The notes: a model not told the origin generated them from the letters alone. A stretch of 64,000 bases of DNA from Streptomyces panaciradicis (GCF_023516615.1 NZ_JAMGBF010000022.1:98300-162299), one strand, 5' to 3'; shown: positions 8,419-17,100, numbered from the stretch's first letter. Numbers and translations: made by a program.

Positions 8419-8730
8419 TCAGGGGAGCAGAAGATCGGAGCCGGTGTCCGCGAGGAGCCGCGTGGTCTGCGGGGACGGGTGGTGCAGCCGCAGGGACGCG
8501 TGGCTCCCGGCGGCGTGCCTCGACGCGTCGAGGAAGACGCGCGGACCGCTGTTGTCGCAGCGGCCGACGGTGGTCAGCTCCACGTCGATGGTGGTGATGC
8601 CGTCATGCAGGCACCGCTCCAGAGCGGCGCGCACCTGGGGCGCGGTGGCCGGGTCGATCTCACCGGCCAGGGTGATCAGTGCTCGCCTGCCCCGGTCGTG
8701 CCGGTAGATGTTCAGCTGCGGAAGAGTCAT
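8419..8730 (-). CDS. STAS-domain anti-sigma factor antagonist
   Basis: A 103-aa STAS protein (QLNIYRHDRGRRALITLAGE, then CDNSGPRVFLDASRHA). The serine in D-N-S-G is the residue phosphorylated by anti-sigma kinases in this family. The ATG at 8730 follows GAGG at good spacing; an ATG at 8745 is the alternative. It sits about 220 bp upstream of the PP2C gene on the same strand, so the pair could form a partner-switching pathway. No anti-sigma kinase is adjacent, though an ATPase of that class occurs at 18.5 kb. Confidence 0.85.
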   Translation of the reverse strand: MTLPQLNIYRHDRGRRALITLAGEIDPATAPQVRAALERCLHDGITTIDVELTTVGRCDNSGPRVFLDASRHAAGSHASLRLHHPSPQTTRLLADTGSDLLLP

Positions 8731-8861
8731 GACGCCTCGGTTCATGGGTCCCGGCCGCTCCTCACGCGGTCCATGGCCCGGGTGTACGTTCCCGGGCGTA
8801 CGCGTCGGTACGAGCCGAGTCGACGGTCCGTACGCGCGGCCGGTGGGGGGAAACCAGCTGG

Positions 8862-9137
8862 TCACCTGGGGTGAGTGATACGGCGGCTGCGGCGGCGCGG
8901 CGGGAAGCGGCCGCGGCCCCCGTCGCGGTGGTCCCGTCGTTCGCCGGCGGTCGGCGACTCAGACCGGTCGGGTTCCACCGGGGGCTGCGGCGTGCCACGT
9001 CCGCGACGGCCGGGCAGGGCGGAGCTGTACCGGTGCACGGCGATTCTGTCGGCGTGCTCGATGTTGAGCCGGTGGATCACGTACGCCGCCGCTGCGATGA
9101 GGACCCCGAAGGCGGCGGCTGTCAGGAAGGCGTTCAT
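8862..9137 (-). CDS. Small membrane protein with basic tail
   Basis: A 91-aa protein. Residues 1-24 form a transmembrane helix (MNAFLTAAAFGVLIAAAAYV) followed by IHRLNIEHADRIAVHRYS and a Pro/Arg-rich tail. GAGG lies nine bases upstream of this ATG; an in-frame ATG three codons earlier is possible. I recall similar one-helix proteins with the IHRLN segment in other Streptomyces. No function known. Confidence 0.65.
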   Translation of the reverse strand: MNAFLTAAAFGVLIAAAAYVIHRLNIEHADRIAVHRYSSALPGRRGRGTPQPPVEPDRSESPTAGERRDHRDGGRGRFPPRRRSRRITHPR

Positions 9138-9147
9138 GGCGGCCACC

Positions 9148-9750
9148 TCACATACCGATGATCAGGCGGCTGGCACGGCCGGGGGGAGGGGTCTGTTGCG
9201 GAACGGCCGCTGACACCGACACCGCGGAGGCGCCGCCCTCGTACTCCCATGCCTCGTCAGGGTCCAGTGGCTCGTCGGTCGCCAAGACGCCGTGCCGGCC
9301 CTCGTCCGCGGCGATGAGCGCGCTCGCGGTCAGTGGCGGGCCGTCGTAGTCGGACGCGGCAGCCATCAGCCGGGCCGCCGACTCCGCCCCGGTTTCGGGC
9401 GGGATGATCAGCAGGTCCCAGCGGCCGGTGCCGTAGGAGAGCAGCAGCAGCTTGTGCGGGTCGATCTCCGGGGTGAACCAGCCGACCTTGACGATGTGGC
9501 CGTGCACGGGAACCTTGGGCGGGATGACAGGCCAGTGCTTCGGGTTGACGGCGATGCGGGTGATGCGGCCCCACAGGGGGTCCAACACGTCGGTCAGTGC
9601 GGGCAGTTCGCTCAGCAGATCCCGGGAGCGGGGCCACCAGGCACCGTCCAGGAGTCCGCGGGAGGTGCCGTCGGTCTTCAGGGTGAGACGCGCGGCCGGG
9701 GCTGCGACGGGCTCGGGGTGCGGCAGAGGTGGAAGCAAGGTCGCCGACAT
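9148..9750 (-). CDS. DUF5994 family protein, complete copy
   Basis: A 200-aa protein with the family hallmarks: LLDGAWWPRSRDL near residue 33, DVLDPLWGRITRIAVNPKHW, then VGWFTPEIDPHKLLLLSYGT and WDLLIIPPET. I chose the ATG at 9750 (MSATLLPP) because the longer upstream frame lacks coding character. DUF5994 has no established function and often occurs in multiples in Streptomyces. Three more copies or fragments lie within the next 3.6 kb. Confidence 0.8.
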   Translation of the reverse strand: MSATLLPPLPHPEPVAAPAARLTLKTDGTSRGLLDGAWWPRSRDLLSELPALTDVLDPLWGRITRIAVNPKHWPVIPPKVPVHGHIVKVGWFTPEIDPHKLLLLSYGTGRWDLLIIPPETGAESAARLMAAASDYDGPPLTASALIAADEGRHGVLATDEPLDPDEAWEYEGGASAVSVSAAVPQQTPPPGRASRLIIGM

Positions 9751-9897
9751 GATGCGGACCCGTCTCCGGGCCGCTTCTGCGGCGGCCCGGGTTTCATCTC
9801 TCGCCGAGAACGACCCGGCGTGGAAGCCGGTGTGCGAAATGCTCTCGGTACTGTCCACACTACTCCGCGCTTCGAAGCAGCGAGGAGTAGTGGCCGC

Positions 9898-10245
9898 CTA
9901 GAGCTGGAGCAGTCGTTGGGTGATCTCCCGGTACTGCCTCAGCGCGTGCCGGAGTTCGTCGGACTGCGTCTCGGAGTCCTGGTCCTGCCAGTCGGCCCGT
10001 AGGAGACGCCGCCGTTCCGCGAGGGCGTTCACGAGCTGGGCGGTGGCTTCGTCGTAGGCGCTCTCGGCCTCTTGCAGCGCCTTGCGCGGGGTGTCGGCGA
10101 AGGTGTTGAGGGCATGCCGGAGGCGCTGGATGATCTTGTCCTGTTCGTCTGACGGGAGCAGCGGCTCCGGGACCGGAGCGCGGCGTTCGGCGCGGCCCCG
10201 GGGTTGGCCCGCAGGCTGCTGGGCGCGTGTCTGGTCGTACATCAT
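9898..10245 (-). CDS. Helical coiled-coil protein of unknown function
   Basis: A 115-aa soluble protein. The first 35 residues are polar and disordered, the rest strongly helical (KIIQRLRHALNTFADTPRKA, then LQEAESAYDEATAQLVNALA). It ends in ITQRLLQL. Starts at tandem ATG codons (10245/10242). It overlaps the end of the chimeric reading frame downstream by a few bases. I do not recognise the family. Confidence 0.6.
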   Translation of the reverse strand: MMYDQTRAQQPAGQPRGRAERRAPVPEPLLPSDEQDKIIQRLRHALNTFADTPRKALQEAESAYDEATAQLVNALAERRRLLRADWQDQDSETQSDELRHALRQYREITQRLLQL

Positions 10246-10702
10246 CGAGGGCCGCTTCCGTTCCGCCTGAAAGTGTCCTTGGTCTTCTGGACGGCCTGTT
10301 TCAGGCTTCCGGAGACGCGGTCGATCCTGCCTCGGCGTTGCAATCGCCTGTCGTGCGGATCCTGCTCCGACGTGAACCAACCGGCCTTCACCACATGGCC
10401 GTTGACGAGGATCTTGCGCGGGAGGATCGGCCAGTGGCGGGGGTTGACGGCGATATGGGTGATCCGTCCCCACAGTGGATCCAGTACGTCCGCCAGAGCG
10501 GAGAGTTCGTGTGTCAGGTCACGTGACCGAGGCCACCAGGCGCCGTCCGGCTCGACGTGCCCTGGTGAAGGACTCACGGGTTTCAGCGCGAGGCGCGCGG
10601 TCGGGGTCCTGAAGGGAACGGCCCGTAACGCGCCGAAGCCGGCGAAGTATCCCGCGAAGCCCAGCGCCATCCGGTGAACAGGCCAACCGCGGCCACACCC
10701 AT
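10242..10702 (-). pseudogene. Chimera: frameshifted small membrane gene fused to truncated DUF5994
   Basis: An ATG at 10702 with a strong GGAAGGAG site starts MGVAAVGLFTG. After one missing base at about 10671 the reading moves to the frame starting MALGFAGYFAGFGA, as in small membrane proteins encoded beside Asp23 genes. That frame then runs straight into a DUF5994 body (DGAWWPRSRDLTHELSALAD, DPLWGRITHIAVNPRHW, KAGWFTSEQDPH) and diverges after EQDPH, where the family core should continue KLLLLSY. So two genes are broken and joined. The 142-aa frame from 10670 could still be translated. Confidence 0.6.
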
Positions 10703-10738
10703 CGCGTGCTCCTTCCTCGCTTCGGCTCCGGCAAGCGA

Positions 10739-11227
10739 CTACTCGAGCCGCCGCTCCGGTTGTTCCTCGTCCTCGTCGGGCAAATGCACATCGCCGACCG
10801 CGATGTTGACCTCGACCACTTCCAGACCGGTCATCCGCTCGATGGCAGCGATCACGTTCTCTCTGACGTCGCCCGCGACCTCGATGATGGAGACGCCGTA
10901 CTCGACGACGATCTCCAGGTCGACCGCGGTCTGCACATCGCCGACCTCGACCTTCACTCCGCTGGTGACGGACTTCCCGCCCGCACCGGGCATCCGTTCA
11001 CGCATGGCCCCCATGCCACGGGCGAACCCACCGCCCATCGAATGGACGCCCGGCACATCCCGGGCCGCCATGCCGGCGATCTTCGCCACCACACCGTCGG
11101 CGATCGTCGTACGGCCACGCGACCCCGGATCGCTTCCGTGCGGCACCCCCGCACTCTTCCCGCCGCGCGCGCCCAATGACCCCGCGCGAGGAGTCTCGGG
11201 CCGGTTCGGCAGTCCGGTATCCGTCAT
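10739..11227 (-). CDS. Asp23/Gls24 family envelope stress protein
   Basis: A 162-aa protein. Residues about 37-150 form the Asp23/Gls24 domain: RTTIADGVVAKIAGMAARDV, PGVHSMGGG, VDLEIVVEYGVSIIEVAGDV, then MTGLEVVEVNIAVGDVHLP. The family forms membrane-associated assemblies linked to envelope and alkaline stress. The downstream small membrane gene that normally accompanies it is broken here. ATG start. Confidence 0.88.
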   Translation of the reverse strand: MTDTGLPNRPETPRAGSLGARGGKSAGVPHGSDPGSRGRTTIADGVVAKIAGMAARDVPGVHSMGGGFARGMGAMRERMPGAGGKSVTSGVKVEVGDVQTAVDLEIVVEYGVSIIEVAGDVRENVIAAIERMTGLEVVEVNIAVGDVHLPDEDEEQPERRLE

Positions 11228-11721
11228 CTTCGGTCACCACTTTCCGACGCAACAGGCGGCCTGTCGTGCCCCTTCCTTTCACGCTAACGGCGAGTGCCCG
11301 ACCTCGCTCAGGCAAGCGGCTTGTGAGCGATGTCGGGCATCGCGCCAGGAGGCGGTGTGGTACCCCGCACAGAAGGGCAGGTCGGGTGGCCGGTCGGAAC
11401 GCCCTACCGGACAGCAGGACGTCAGCCTCCCGGTATCAGCGGCGGGCCAGCCGCTGTCCGCCGTCCACGTAGACGGTGCGTCTCCCCGCCCTTCAAGGCA
11501 ACGGTGTTCCAGTTGTGTCACTCGCGGATGTCGGCCGAGTGGATCACACCATCTCCCTGTGGCATGCGCCGGTGACGCAACGGCCCCGGCGTATACACAC
11601 CGGGGCCGCCCTTCCGGGTCGTTGCACGTGAGAGTGCGCCGACCCGCTCACAAGCGTATGCCCAGGAGGCCATTTCGGTCATCTGTGACCGGCCGCAGCT
11701 CTGAGGGCGGTCTGCGGCGTG
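11228..11721. other. Gene-free stretch with a terminator-like hairpin
   Basis: About 490 bases upstream of the Asp23 gene. It should contain that gene's promoter. Reading frames of 80 codons exist but have mixed codon bias and many rare residues, so I reject them. A hairpin lies at 11581-11608. Confidence 0.5.
11581..11608. terminator. Hairpin, 9-bp stem
   Basis: CGGCCCCGG and CCGGGGCCG pair around a ten-base loop. It lies beyond the stop of the leftward gene at 11722 and could terminate it. Confidence 0.55.
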
Positions 11722-11994
11722 TCAGTCACTGTCCTTCTCCTCGGTCTCCATGAGCTGGATCCCCTTGTGCAGCAGTGTGACCATCGCAGGTGTGTTTCCT
11801 CGCGCCCAGTCGACCTGGATCAGTCCCTCGGCCGCCAGGTACGTGCAGGCGGCGGCCAGGTCCTCCTCGGGCATGGCGAGTTCCTCGCGCAGCTGCGCCC
11901 CGGTGAGGCCGAGGAGGCGATTGCCTTCCATGGCCTCGTACAGGCTCTTCATGATCGCCTCGCGGTAGTGCTGCCGCTCGTGCAGTGTCGCCAT
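11722..11994 (-). CDS. Winged-helix-like small protein
   Basis: A 90-aa protein starting MATLHERQHYREAIMKSLYE. The order helix, LTGAQLREELAMPEEDLAAA, CTYLAAEGLIQVDW, then a GNTPAMVTLLHKGI wing looks like a winged helix-turn-helix. GAGAGG lies upstream of the ATG. No stop separates it from the frame upstream (11995-12483), so a longer fusion is formally possible, but the internal start is good. DNA-binding role is inferred from the fold pattern only. Confidence 0.6.
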   Translation of the reverse strand: MATLHERQHYREAIMKSLYEAMEGNRLLGLTGAQLREELAMPEEDLAAACTYLAAEGLIQVDWARGNTPAMVTLLHKGIQLMETEEKDSD

Positions 11995-12483
11995 GGTCGC
12001 CTGCCTCTCGTGCCGGCACCGACGGAAACCCTTACGTCTGGGGCGGTACCCTCTTTTCCCCCGCTGAGGGGCCATCTCCTCACATTTCGTCCGGCTGTGT
12101 GTGATCGTCCCGGAGGACTGGCTGGTCAACAGCCAGGAGCGCACCGGTTCCGCCATGCGCGTGGTGTCCACGGTGAGGTGGAGGCGTGTTCCGCCGTCAG
12201 CGCCCGCGGGGTAGCTGCGCGCTGCGGTGGCGGCGAAACAACGGCGGAGAATCTCCGCGACATGTCGAGCCGCCTTTGGGTCCGCGGCGACAATACGAAC
12301 CTCCGCGGGCCCGGCCGACGGCAGTTTCGGTGACTTCATCGTGACCCCCGTTCGATCACGGGAGCGGGGCCACCAGGCACCGTCCAGGAGACCTGGAACC
12401 GAGCCGGTCGGGGCCAGGGACAGCAAGACCGACGCCGGAGGCAGGTGCTCTTTGATGATCGTAGGTTCGATGGTCGCAGTCAT
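11995..12483 (-). pseudogene. DUF5994 N-terminal fragment joined to a small unknown protein
   Basis: The frame begins MTATIEPTIIKEHLPPASVL and carries LLDGAWWPRSRDR, the DUF5994 signature, but the family body stops there. It continues without a stop into MKSPKLPSAGPAEVRIVAAD, AARHVAEILRRCFAAT and GTRLHLTVDTTRMAEPVRSW, which looks like a separate small protein of a kind seen near ANTAR genes. It reads on in frame into the winged-helix gene. I read this as a truncated DUF5994 copy fused by deletion to its neighbour. The second part may still be a working protein from the ATG near 12339. Confidence 0.5.
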
Positions 12484-12772
12484 GACGCAGACCTGTCCCC
12501 GGGGGCTCCTCCTGGAGGCCGGTGTTGTTGCTCGCCGGGAACGGCACCGACGTGACGGCCGGTGTGCGAAGTACTCCCGGTCGTTTCACTCTACGCCGCT
12601 CCGAGGCCCGGGACGTGCTCGTGAGCAGGCATTTTACCGAGGGGCACGAGTCCGGCACCGTCGGCGAGCGTAGCCGGTGCGGCGGCGCACGACTTACGGT
12701 GAGAGGACGACCGAGAGGACGAGGTCCCGCGTTCGGCGGCGACACCGAATCCCGCAGACAGGCGGAGACACC

Positions 12773-13303
12773 ATGACCGAATCCGACATCCCTCGCGCGC
12801 CCGGGCTCCTACCGGACGCGATCCACCGGGCCGCGAAACCCGGGACAGTTCTTCTGCGGCTGGAGACGACACCATCCCGGGAAGGCAATCTCGACGGCGC
12901 GTGGTGGCCGCGTTCCCGCGACATCGGCGCGGAGTTGCCCGACCTCATCCACGTGCTGACCGGGCACCTCGGCCCCATCACGCGCGTCGGCCTGGACGCC
13001 ACCGCATGGGATGGACTTCCCACGCGGCTGGTCATCGACGACCGGGTCGTCCATATCGACTCCTTCCCGGTCGGTGACGACACCGTACTGATCACTCGGG
13101 GCGACCAGGACCACTTCTCCCTTCTCGTGATCCCGCCGCACGCGACACCCGATGCCGCCCGTGCCGCCATGGACAGAGCCGTCCGGGCGGACAACGTCAC
13201 CCATGCCGCACAGATCCTCATCGACACCGGCACCCATCAGGCACACCCGATCCCCGCGAAGGACCCTCGGAGCGGCGAGGAACGCCACGAGCGCCAGGAA
13301 TGA
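12773..13303 (+). CDS. DUF5994 family protein, divergent copy
   Basis: A 176-aa protein with an AGGCGGAG site. It keeps NLDGAWWPRSRDIGAELPDL at about residue 38 and LLVIPPHATPDAARAAM near 122. The middle is more divergent than in the copy at 9148 (HVLTGHLGPITRVGLDATAW replaces DPLWGRITRIAVNPKHW). It is on the opposite strand to the other three copies. Function unknown. Confidence 0.75.
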   Translation: MTESDIPRAPGLLPDAIHRAAKPGTVLLRLETTPSREGNLDGAWWPRSRDIGAELPDLIHVLTGHLGPITRVGLDATAWDGLPTRLVIDDRVVHIDSFPVGDDTVLITRGDQDHFSLLVIPPHATPDAARAAMDRAVRADNVTHAAQILIDTGTHQAHPIPAKDPRSGEERHERQE

Positions 13304-13445
13304 CTTCTGGAGACCCGGGCGCCCGTAGGGCTGTCTTTGCCGGGCGGCGCCGACTTCAAGGCGATCCAGGAGGTGCCGCCCGTCGGAGTGGATGTCCGGT
13401 AGTGGTGTCCGCTGATGCTCCGCTGGTGCCGTTAGGGTGCGCGAC

Positions 13446-14420
13446 ATGGCCCGTACTCGGCTGTACCGCGACGGCTCCCTGGTCGAGGAGGACTTCCCGG
13501 TCCGCGACATCTCCCGGCATCTGGCGGATCCGTCTTCGATCGTGTGGTTGGACCTGTACCGCCCGAACCGTGCCGAGTTCACGGCGGTCGGCGAGGAACT
13601 CGGTCTCCATGAGCTGGCTCTCGAGGACGCGCTGCACGAGGGACAGCGGGCGAAACTCGACAGCTACCGCACCCATCACTTCCTCAGTGTCTACGCGGTC
13701 GCCGTCGACCCGGACGGCGCAGGACTGACGATGAGCGAGCTCGCGGTCATCCTCACGCCGCAGGCGTTGATCACCGTCCGCAAGGACGCCGCATTCGCCT
13801 TCGACGAGTTGGTCGCCCGCTGGGACCGTACCCCGGCTCTGGCAGCACACGGGGTCGCCTTTCTGCTCCACGGCCTGCTCGACTACGTCGTCGACGGGCA
13901 CTTCGCCGCGGTACAGCAACTCGACGAACGTATCGAGGGACTTGACGATCTGCTCTTCGCTGAAGGCGGCCGGCAGATCCAGACCGTACAGCGCCAGTCC
14001 TACGCCCTGCGGAAATCACTGGTTCGCCTCCGTCGCGTGGTCCTGCCCATGCGGGAAGTCGTCAACGCCCTCATGCGCCCCGACCTCGACGTCGTCGACG
14101 GCCACCTGCTGCCGTACTACCGCGATGTGTACGACCACGTGCTGCGTGCCGGCGAGTGGACGGAGTCGCTGCGCGACCTGGTGGCCTCGGTGATGGAGAC
14201 CAACTTGTCGGTGCAGGCGAACCGGATGAACCTGATCATGAAGAAGGTGACGAGCTGGGCCGCGATCATCGCCGTGCCCACGGCGATCACTGGCTTCTAC
14301 GGACAGAACCTTCCCTACCCCGGCTTCGGACAACAGTCGGGCTTCATCGTTTCCAGCGCCGTCATCGTCGTTGTCCCTCTGACGCTGTACTTCGCTTTCA
14401 GGCACTGGGACTGGCTCTGA
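13446..14420 (+). CDS. corA: CorA-type magnesium/cobalt transporter
   Basis: A 324-aa protein with an N-terminal alpha/beta cytosolic domain, a long central helix (about 150-265) and two C-terminal transmembrane segments: SWAAIIAVPTAITGFYGQN and FIVSSAVIVVVPLTLYF. The signature before the pore loop reads Y-G-Q-N rather than the classical Y-G-M-N, a variant I recall from other actinobacterial members. It should form a pentameric inner-membrane channel for Mg2+, Co2+ or Ni2+. The start ATG at 13446 matches the family N-terminus. Confidence 0.88.
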   Translation: MARTRLYRDGSLVEEDFPVRDISRHLADPSSIVWLDLYRPNRAEFTAVGEELGLHELALEDALHEGQRAKLDSYRTHHFLSVYAVAVDPDGAGLTMSELAVILTPQALITVRKDAAFAFDELVARWDRTPALAAHGVAFLLHGLLDYVVDGHFAAVQQLDERIEGLDDLLFAEGGRQIQTVQRQSYALRKSLVRLRRVVLPMREVVNALMRPDLDVVDGHLLPYYRDVYDHVLRAGEWTESLRDLVASVMETNLSVQANRMNLIMKKVTSWAAIIAVPTAITGFYGQNLPYPGFGQQSGFIVSSAVIVVVPLTLYFAFRHWDWL

Positions 14421-14427
14421 CCGCAGG

Positions 14428-14882
14428 CACTGATCACCAAGCACGCTGATCTCCGTCCGCAGCACGGGATCCCTGAGGGCGCCCGCGGGTGGACCCACGG
14501 TGACTTCCAGTACCGGAACCTGCTGTGGGAGGGCGAGGACCTGGCCGCCGTTCTGGACTGGGACCGGGTGGGCGTGCGGCGGTACGAGGAGGAGGCCGTG
14601 CGGACGGCGCAGGTGCAGTTCGGGGTGGACGGGGTGTTCGACCTCGACCGTGTCTCGGCGTTCGTCAGCGGCTACCGGTCCGTGATGCTGGTGGACGTCA
14701 CCGCGCTCGTGGACGGTGCCCGCAGGCTGTGGTGGAAGCGGATGACGGACTTCTGACAGCTGGAGTTCCACTACGACCGCGGTGACTTCTCCTGCGATGA
14801 GCTGTTCACCGCGGATGAGGCGCTGCTGCGCTGGTGGGCCGACCGGCTCGATCGGGTCGAGGACGCGTTCGCCGCCGGGTAG
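14428..14882 (+). pseudogene. Aminoglycoside phosphotransferase-family remnant
   Basis: The C-terminal half of an APH/choline kinase-like protein: WTHGDFQYRNLLWEGEDLAA carries the catalytic H-G-D and metal-binding N, and VLDWDR the second Asp. The N-terminal lobe is missing. A TGA at 14754-14756 interrupts MTDF*QLEFHYDRGD exactly where a Trp codon (TGG) is expected. The frame then continues to TAG at 14880. So it is 5'-truncated and carries a nonsense change. Confidence 0.65.
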
Positions 14883-14989
14883 ATCCCGAGGGTTTGGAGG
14901 TCCGGCCGTCGCGGCCGGGCCAACGGTGCTGCCTGCTGGAGAAGGCCGTCGACAAGGCTCACCGCGCGGGATGAGACCGCCGCCTCGGG

Positions 14990-15592
14990 CTATCGCATGC
15001 CTTCGGCGGACGCGGCGACTGCTTTCGGTAAGCCGGCGAAGTCGGTCCTCAGCGGGCTGAGGCGCTCGACGAGGCTGGACAGCCTGATGGACCTTTGGGT
15101 CGGGCAGCGTTCGTCCAAAACACGGGTGGGCAGGACATAGAAGGTCCACTGGTCGAGGTCCAGGGGATCGAGGGTCTGCTTGTCCTGGTGGTGCAGCAGG
15201 CAGAAGACGTAGACGTCCGAGCGGCGCATTACCTCCGCTGAGGTAACGCCGGTCTGGGCGTCCCAGCCGGAAGCTGGCGCGATGCCGAACTCGATCTTCG
15301 ATGGCCGGGGCTGTGCCCACGACTGAAGGTAGGCCGCCGACTTCACCTCCACGCGCCGCTTCTCGGGTGTACGGATGTCCACGGTGTCCCATTCGGTGCG
15401 GGTGCCGATCGCGGCGCCCAACGCCACGGCCACGAGGTACTCGGCCAGGACGCCGCGCATGGTGTTGTTGGCCAGGTCGGAGTACGCCCAGCTCCAGAAG
15501 TCGCCGAGTCTGCCCACCGTTTCGCCCCCCGCCCGTATCGGCTCACTGCTTTTGCGGCGTGTGATGGCCAGCGGACCAAGCTCGGCAGTCAT
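14990..15592 (-). CDS. Putative PD-(D/E)XK-like nuclease fold protein
   Basis: A 200-aa soluble protein with a perfect GGAGG site 6 bases before the ATG. Residues about 45-95 have the order helix (RGVLAEYLVAVALGA), strand with acidic residue (WDTVDIR), then VEVKSAAYLQSW, as in PD-(D/E)XK nucleases (D, then E-x-K). The rest (DVYVFCLLHHQDKQTLDPLD, WTFYVLPTRVLDE) resembles restriction-like proteins. No methylase is adjacent. A role in restriction or DNA repair is inference. Confidence 0.55.
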   Translation of the reverse strand: MTAELGPLAITRRKSSEPIRAGGETVGRLGDFWSWAYSDLANNTMRGVLAEYLVAVALGAAIGTRTEWDTVDIRTPEKRRVEVKSAAYLQSWAQPRPSKIEFGIAPASGWDAQTGVTSAEVMRRSDVYVFCLLHHQDKQTLDPLDLDQWTFYVLPTRVLDERCPTQRSIRLSSLVERLSPLRTDFAGLPKAVAASAEGMR

Positions 15593-15714
15593 GGGCGTCC
15601 TCCAGACGACGATGTAGGGCGATGCTGATCCTGACAGCAGGCACTGACAACGGAGTTAGGCTCCCAGGCTCACGTGGGTTGCGACGGTTGTAGAGGCCGC
15701 AGGACGAAGACAAT

Positions 15715-15747
15715 GACGGGCCTGACCAAGGATCGGTCGGGCCCGTC
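15715..15747. terminator. Hairpin, 13-bp stem with one mismatch
   Basis: GACGGGCCTGACC pairs with GGTCGGGCCCGTC across a short loop. It sits between the start of the leftward nuclease-like gene and the end of the leftward beta-lactamase-family remnant, so it probably terminates the latter's transcript. Confidence 0.6.
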
Positions 15748-15804
15748 AGGCATTTACTGGAAGCTGTCGGGGCTCCCCCTCAATGGATTTCGCCGACGGT
15801 TGCG

Positions 15805-16390
15805 TCAGGCGAAGGCGAGAGTGCGGAAGGTGTTGCGCACGTCGGTCAGGGGCTGGCGGTCGCGGGTGTAGTAGAGCTTGTTGGTGAGCAGTACTGCCCA
15901 CCGCCCCTGCTGCGGGCAGATCCACATGCCGGTGCCGGTGAAGCCGTAGTGGACCCAGATGTCGTCATCGGGGTGGGCGCCAGGGGGCGGGGTGCCAGAA
16001 CAAGCCGCGCACGGGTTCGAGGGTGCCGGTCTGGACGGTCAGTGACTGTCTGGTCCAGGCAGGGCCGAATCCTGCTCGCCCCAGGCTCCGAGCGGGTGGC
16101 CATCGACCTCGGGCCAGAAGTCGTTGAAGGGGACGTCGAGGTCGAGCTTGCCCTCCTCCCACAGGGCGCCGATGGCGGACCAGACGGCGAGGATCTTGGT
16201 GAGGCTGGCGGCGTCGAAGACGGTGTCGGCGCGCATCGGCACGTCCGGCTCGTCGGGGTCGAGGACGCCGGGGTGCCCTGGGCGTGGATGCCGTTGGCGT
16301 CGCCGATGGCCCACACGGCGCCGGGGTACACCTTGTCGCTGACGCCCTCGTCCAGCAGAGCTTTGATGCGGTCGCCGTCGTACGTCATGG
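15805..16390 (-). pseudogene. Serine hydrolase (beta-lactamase family), broken
   Basis: Pieces of one protein lie in different frames: MTYDGDRIKALLDEGVSDKV and YPGAVWAIGDANGIHAQG, then in another frame MRADTVFDAASLTKILAVWS, with the S-L-T-K catalytic motif of class C-type hydrolases. It ends with WVHYGFTGTGMWICPQQGRW and AVLLTNKLYYTRDRQPL. The family is usually about 340 aa, but only about 195 codons remain, and there are at least two frameshifts and a central deletion. Confidence 0.7.
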
Positions 16391-16518
16391 TCTCCCTCTT
16401 CGCCGGGGCCATCCCGCCGGTCAGCGTAGTGACGTTCGGGTTGCGGTTCGGAAAGCGACGTCGCTCGGGCGACCGGGTCGGGGCACCGAGGGCTGAGTGC
16501 CGGTTCCGTCGGACGAGG

Positions 16519-17100
16519 TCAGCTCTGCGTCTCCCCAAGGGCTGCGCGCAGCCAGTCCAGAGACTCGGTCGCAAGCACCGCGTCGGCGAGCTCATTGGCG
16601 GACTTCGTGGTGAGTCGTCGGCGGCTGTTGTCGATCCAGCGCTGCGCGTTCTCGTAGCCCTGGGCCTTGTACTCGATGCCCTGGATCATGCATTCCAGCT
16701 TGTCGGCGTCCCGCGCGCAGAGAGCCTCCGGGGACTCTTTCGCCTCGTATTCCGCGACCAGCTCGCGTACCGCGGTGGCGAGGGCCTCGGGCATGCCCGC
16801 GACCTGGTCCTCGGTGACCGCTCGCGGGTCTGCCTGCGGGGCGTACTTCCTGCCCAGGTAGTTCACGTCCCCGGTACGGGTTTCCTGCGAGTCGTGCCAT
16901 ACCGCGAGGAACGCGGCTTGTGCAGGGTCGGCGCCTTCCAGTTTCGCGATGATCGTCGCGAGGAGAGCGGTGCGCCATGAGTGCTCTGCCACCGACTCGG
17001 GGTCGCGTACTCCGGCCATCCACCAGCCGGTGCGCTTGGTCTGCTTCAGCGTGCCCGCCTCGTACAGGAAGCGCGCCACCGCGGACAGGTCTTCAGCCAC
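16519..17100 (-). CDS. HD-domain phosphohydrolase (YfbR/5'-deoxynucleotidase-like)
   Basis: A 193-aa protein of the HD superfamily. Metal ligands are visible in SVAEHSWRTALLATII (H), LAVWHDSQE (HD) and ARDADKLECMIQG (D). Layout and length fit YfbR-like nucleotidases, which remove phosphate from deoxynucleoside monophosphates. It starts at GTG 13 bases after the XRE regulator gene, so the two form an operon. A role in the neighbouring RiPP pathway is not indicated. Confidence 0.75.
   Translation of the reverse strand: MAEDLSAVARFLYEAGTLKQTKRTGWWMAGVRDPESVAEHSWRTALLATIIAKLEGADPAQAAFLAVWHDSQETRTGDVNYLGRKYAPQADPRAVTEDQVAGMPEALATAVRELVAEYEAKESPEALCARDADKLECMIQGIEYKAQGYENAQRWIDNSRRRLTTKSANELADAVLATESLDWLRAALGETQS

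Noticed and set aside
11279..11575. 80-codon frames upstream of the Asp23 gene
   Set aside because: Mixed codon bias, many Cys, Trp and His residues, no ribosome site.
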